A stretch of DNA of 64,000 nt from Lachnospiraceae bacterium. GTDB taxonomy: Bacteria > Bacillota > Clostridia > Lachnospirales > Lachnospiraceae. This document shows, piece by piece, positions 63,494 to 64,000 of this stretch (within the stretch, counting starts at the first letter, position 1; each line of letters begins with the position of its first letter). Under the pieces are notes generated by a model. That model was not told the DNA's origin, made no database searches, and worked only from the letters and a program-made list of their open reading frames with translations. Where the stretch lies: positions 1 to 64,000 of the forward strand of contig JAQXLY010000028.1 of NCBI GenBank assembly GCA_029012365.1, written 5' to 3'. The position numbers and the translations under genes were made by a program.

Positions 63494-63693
63494 ATAACAT
63501 TTCAGCCTTACTTATACGGGATAAGTTGTTGCGAAGGAGTATTCTAAAGAGAACCATAAGGCAACGTCAGTACTTAGCGAGGTGGTTTCGAGCTTAGTAC
63601 TGCTGCGTTGCTGCATGAGCGAGAGCGGGTTCTCTTTATGGAAACGCTGATCCGTCGCCACAACGATTACACACTAAAAGGGTGCACTGTTAC
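63494..63693. repeat. 200-bp palindromic repeat (copy 2)
   Basis: The core is nearly identical to the element at 34250-34443 over about 100 bp (two or three changes between AGTATTCTAAAGAGAACC and GCGGGTTCTCTT). The outer arms have diverged, and the terminal repeats match imperfectly (ATAACATTTCAGCCTT against AAGGGTGCACTGTTAC). It lies 11 bp after the stop codon of the DegV-like gene, again immediately downstream of a minus-strand gene. Confidence 0.85.
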
Positions 63694-63704
63694 AGCATTT
63701 TGCC

Positions 63705-64000
63705 CTATATGCTGTAATAAGAAATTCCAATGGTCCCCAAGCCGGAATTGCATGCCACCGAGAAGGATGCCTTTTGCACGATGACACGTTCAAACGGTAC
63801 ATAACGTAACACTTCTTTTCTTATCCATTCTAACTGCTCTACACTGCAGCCGACATGTGAAATAATAACCAAAGAAGGATTTATTTTATTTTTACGGCGC
63901 AGATGCCAGTAGATTCCCACTTTCCATGCCCGCTCCATAGTGCCTCCCAGAAACGCAGATAAAACAACTTTTTTCTGGCGCATTCCCGCATACGGATGAA
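63705..64000 (-). CDS. DegV-family protein, C-terminal part (runs off the right edge)
   Basis: The frame is open to the edge of the window and encodes about 98 residues ending SVACNSGLGTIGISYYSI, with LVIISHVGCSVEQLEWIRKEVL before. This matches the C-terminal domain of DegV fatty-acid-binding proteins, which present acyl chains to fatty acid kinase. The Met 17 nt from the edge is internal and not the start. The N-terminal domain lies outside the window. Confidence 0.75.
   Translation of the reverse strand, partial: HPYAGMRQKKVVLSAFLGGTMERAWKVGIYWHLRRKNKINPSLVIISHVGCSVEQLEWIRKEVLRYVPFERVIVQKASFSVACNSGLGTIGISYYSI

Overview
The window looks like chromosome from a Gram-positive anaerobe of the class Clostridia, most likely a Lachnospiraceae relative. 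Supporting signs are strong Shine-Dalgarno sites, a perfect CIRCE element before groES-groEL, a T-box leader, polysaccharide deacetylases, a domain-swapped GH3 beta-glucosidase, 7TM hybrid kinases, and DUF families common in that group (calls from memory of the families, not from a search). Nearly all genes lie on the minus strand. The exceptions are a LUD-domain gene, the deacetylase copies and one XRE regulator.

Layout. 0-0.5 kb: the 5' end of a group II intron placed just after a terminator hairpin, then tRNA-Met and tRNA-Val. 0.5-5.9 kb: a hexapeptide-repeat protein, topoisomerase III, an unknown anchored protein, a LUD protein. 5.9-10.4 kb: a Gld-like ABC system (ATPase, permease, GldG-like protein, DUF4340). 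10.5-15 kb: a hybrid kinase with a single-domain response regulator, then guaB. 15.2-18 kb: a TrpX-type ABC transporter. 18-22.6 kb: groES-groEL and three DUF proteins. 22.7-28 kb: a split deacetylase gene with a Fic protein, an intact deacetylase paralogue and an AbiL/RloAB-like ATPase-TOPRIM pair between its halves. 28-31 kb: a decayed chemoreceptor, dCMP deaminase, a thioesterase, CinA C-domain. 31-34.2 kb: a second TrpX-type transporter behind a T-box whose specifier reads UGG (Trp). 34.2-38.4 kb: a palindromic repeat, two tandem ABC-class ATPases, a structured leader and a 19-residue ORF with consensus promoter and terminator. 38.5-46.2 kb: GH3, ispD, tsaD, rnz, a DUF4143 ATPase. 46.3-55.3 kb: an accessory stretch with several broken genes (DUF6144, NUDIX, RhuM, a rimI tail) among GNATs, a TetR/MFS pair, a phosphotransferase and an HD protein. 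55.4-60 kb: rimI-tsaB-tsaE and tex. 60-64 kb: an XRE regulator, a chemoreceptor, a second copy of the palindromic repeat and a partial DegV gene.

The most notable locus is 22.76-28.03 kb. The two halves of one deacetylase gene lie 4,455 bp apart, share a 10-bp direct repeat at the break, and would rejoin in frame. The inserted DNA carries two defence- or toxin-like modules and a full paralogue of the broken gene, whose own coding sequence contains the same 10-bp sequence at the equivalent position. No integrase or transposase is visible. A weaker parallel occurs at rimI, where a duplicated 3' end of rimI flanks a segment with a broken RhuM gene. Functional calls are by motif recognition only; no database search was possible.
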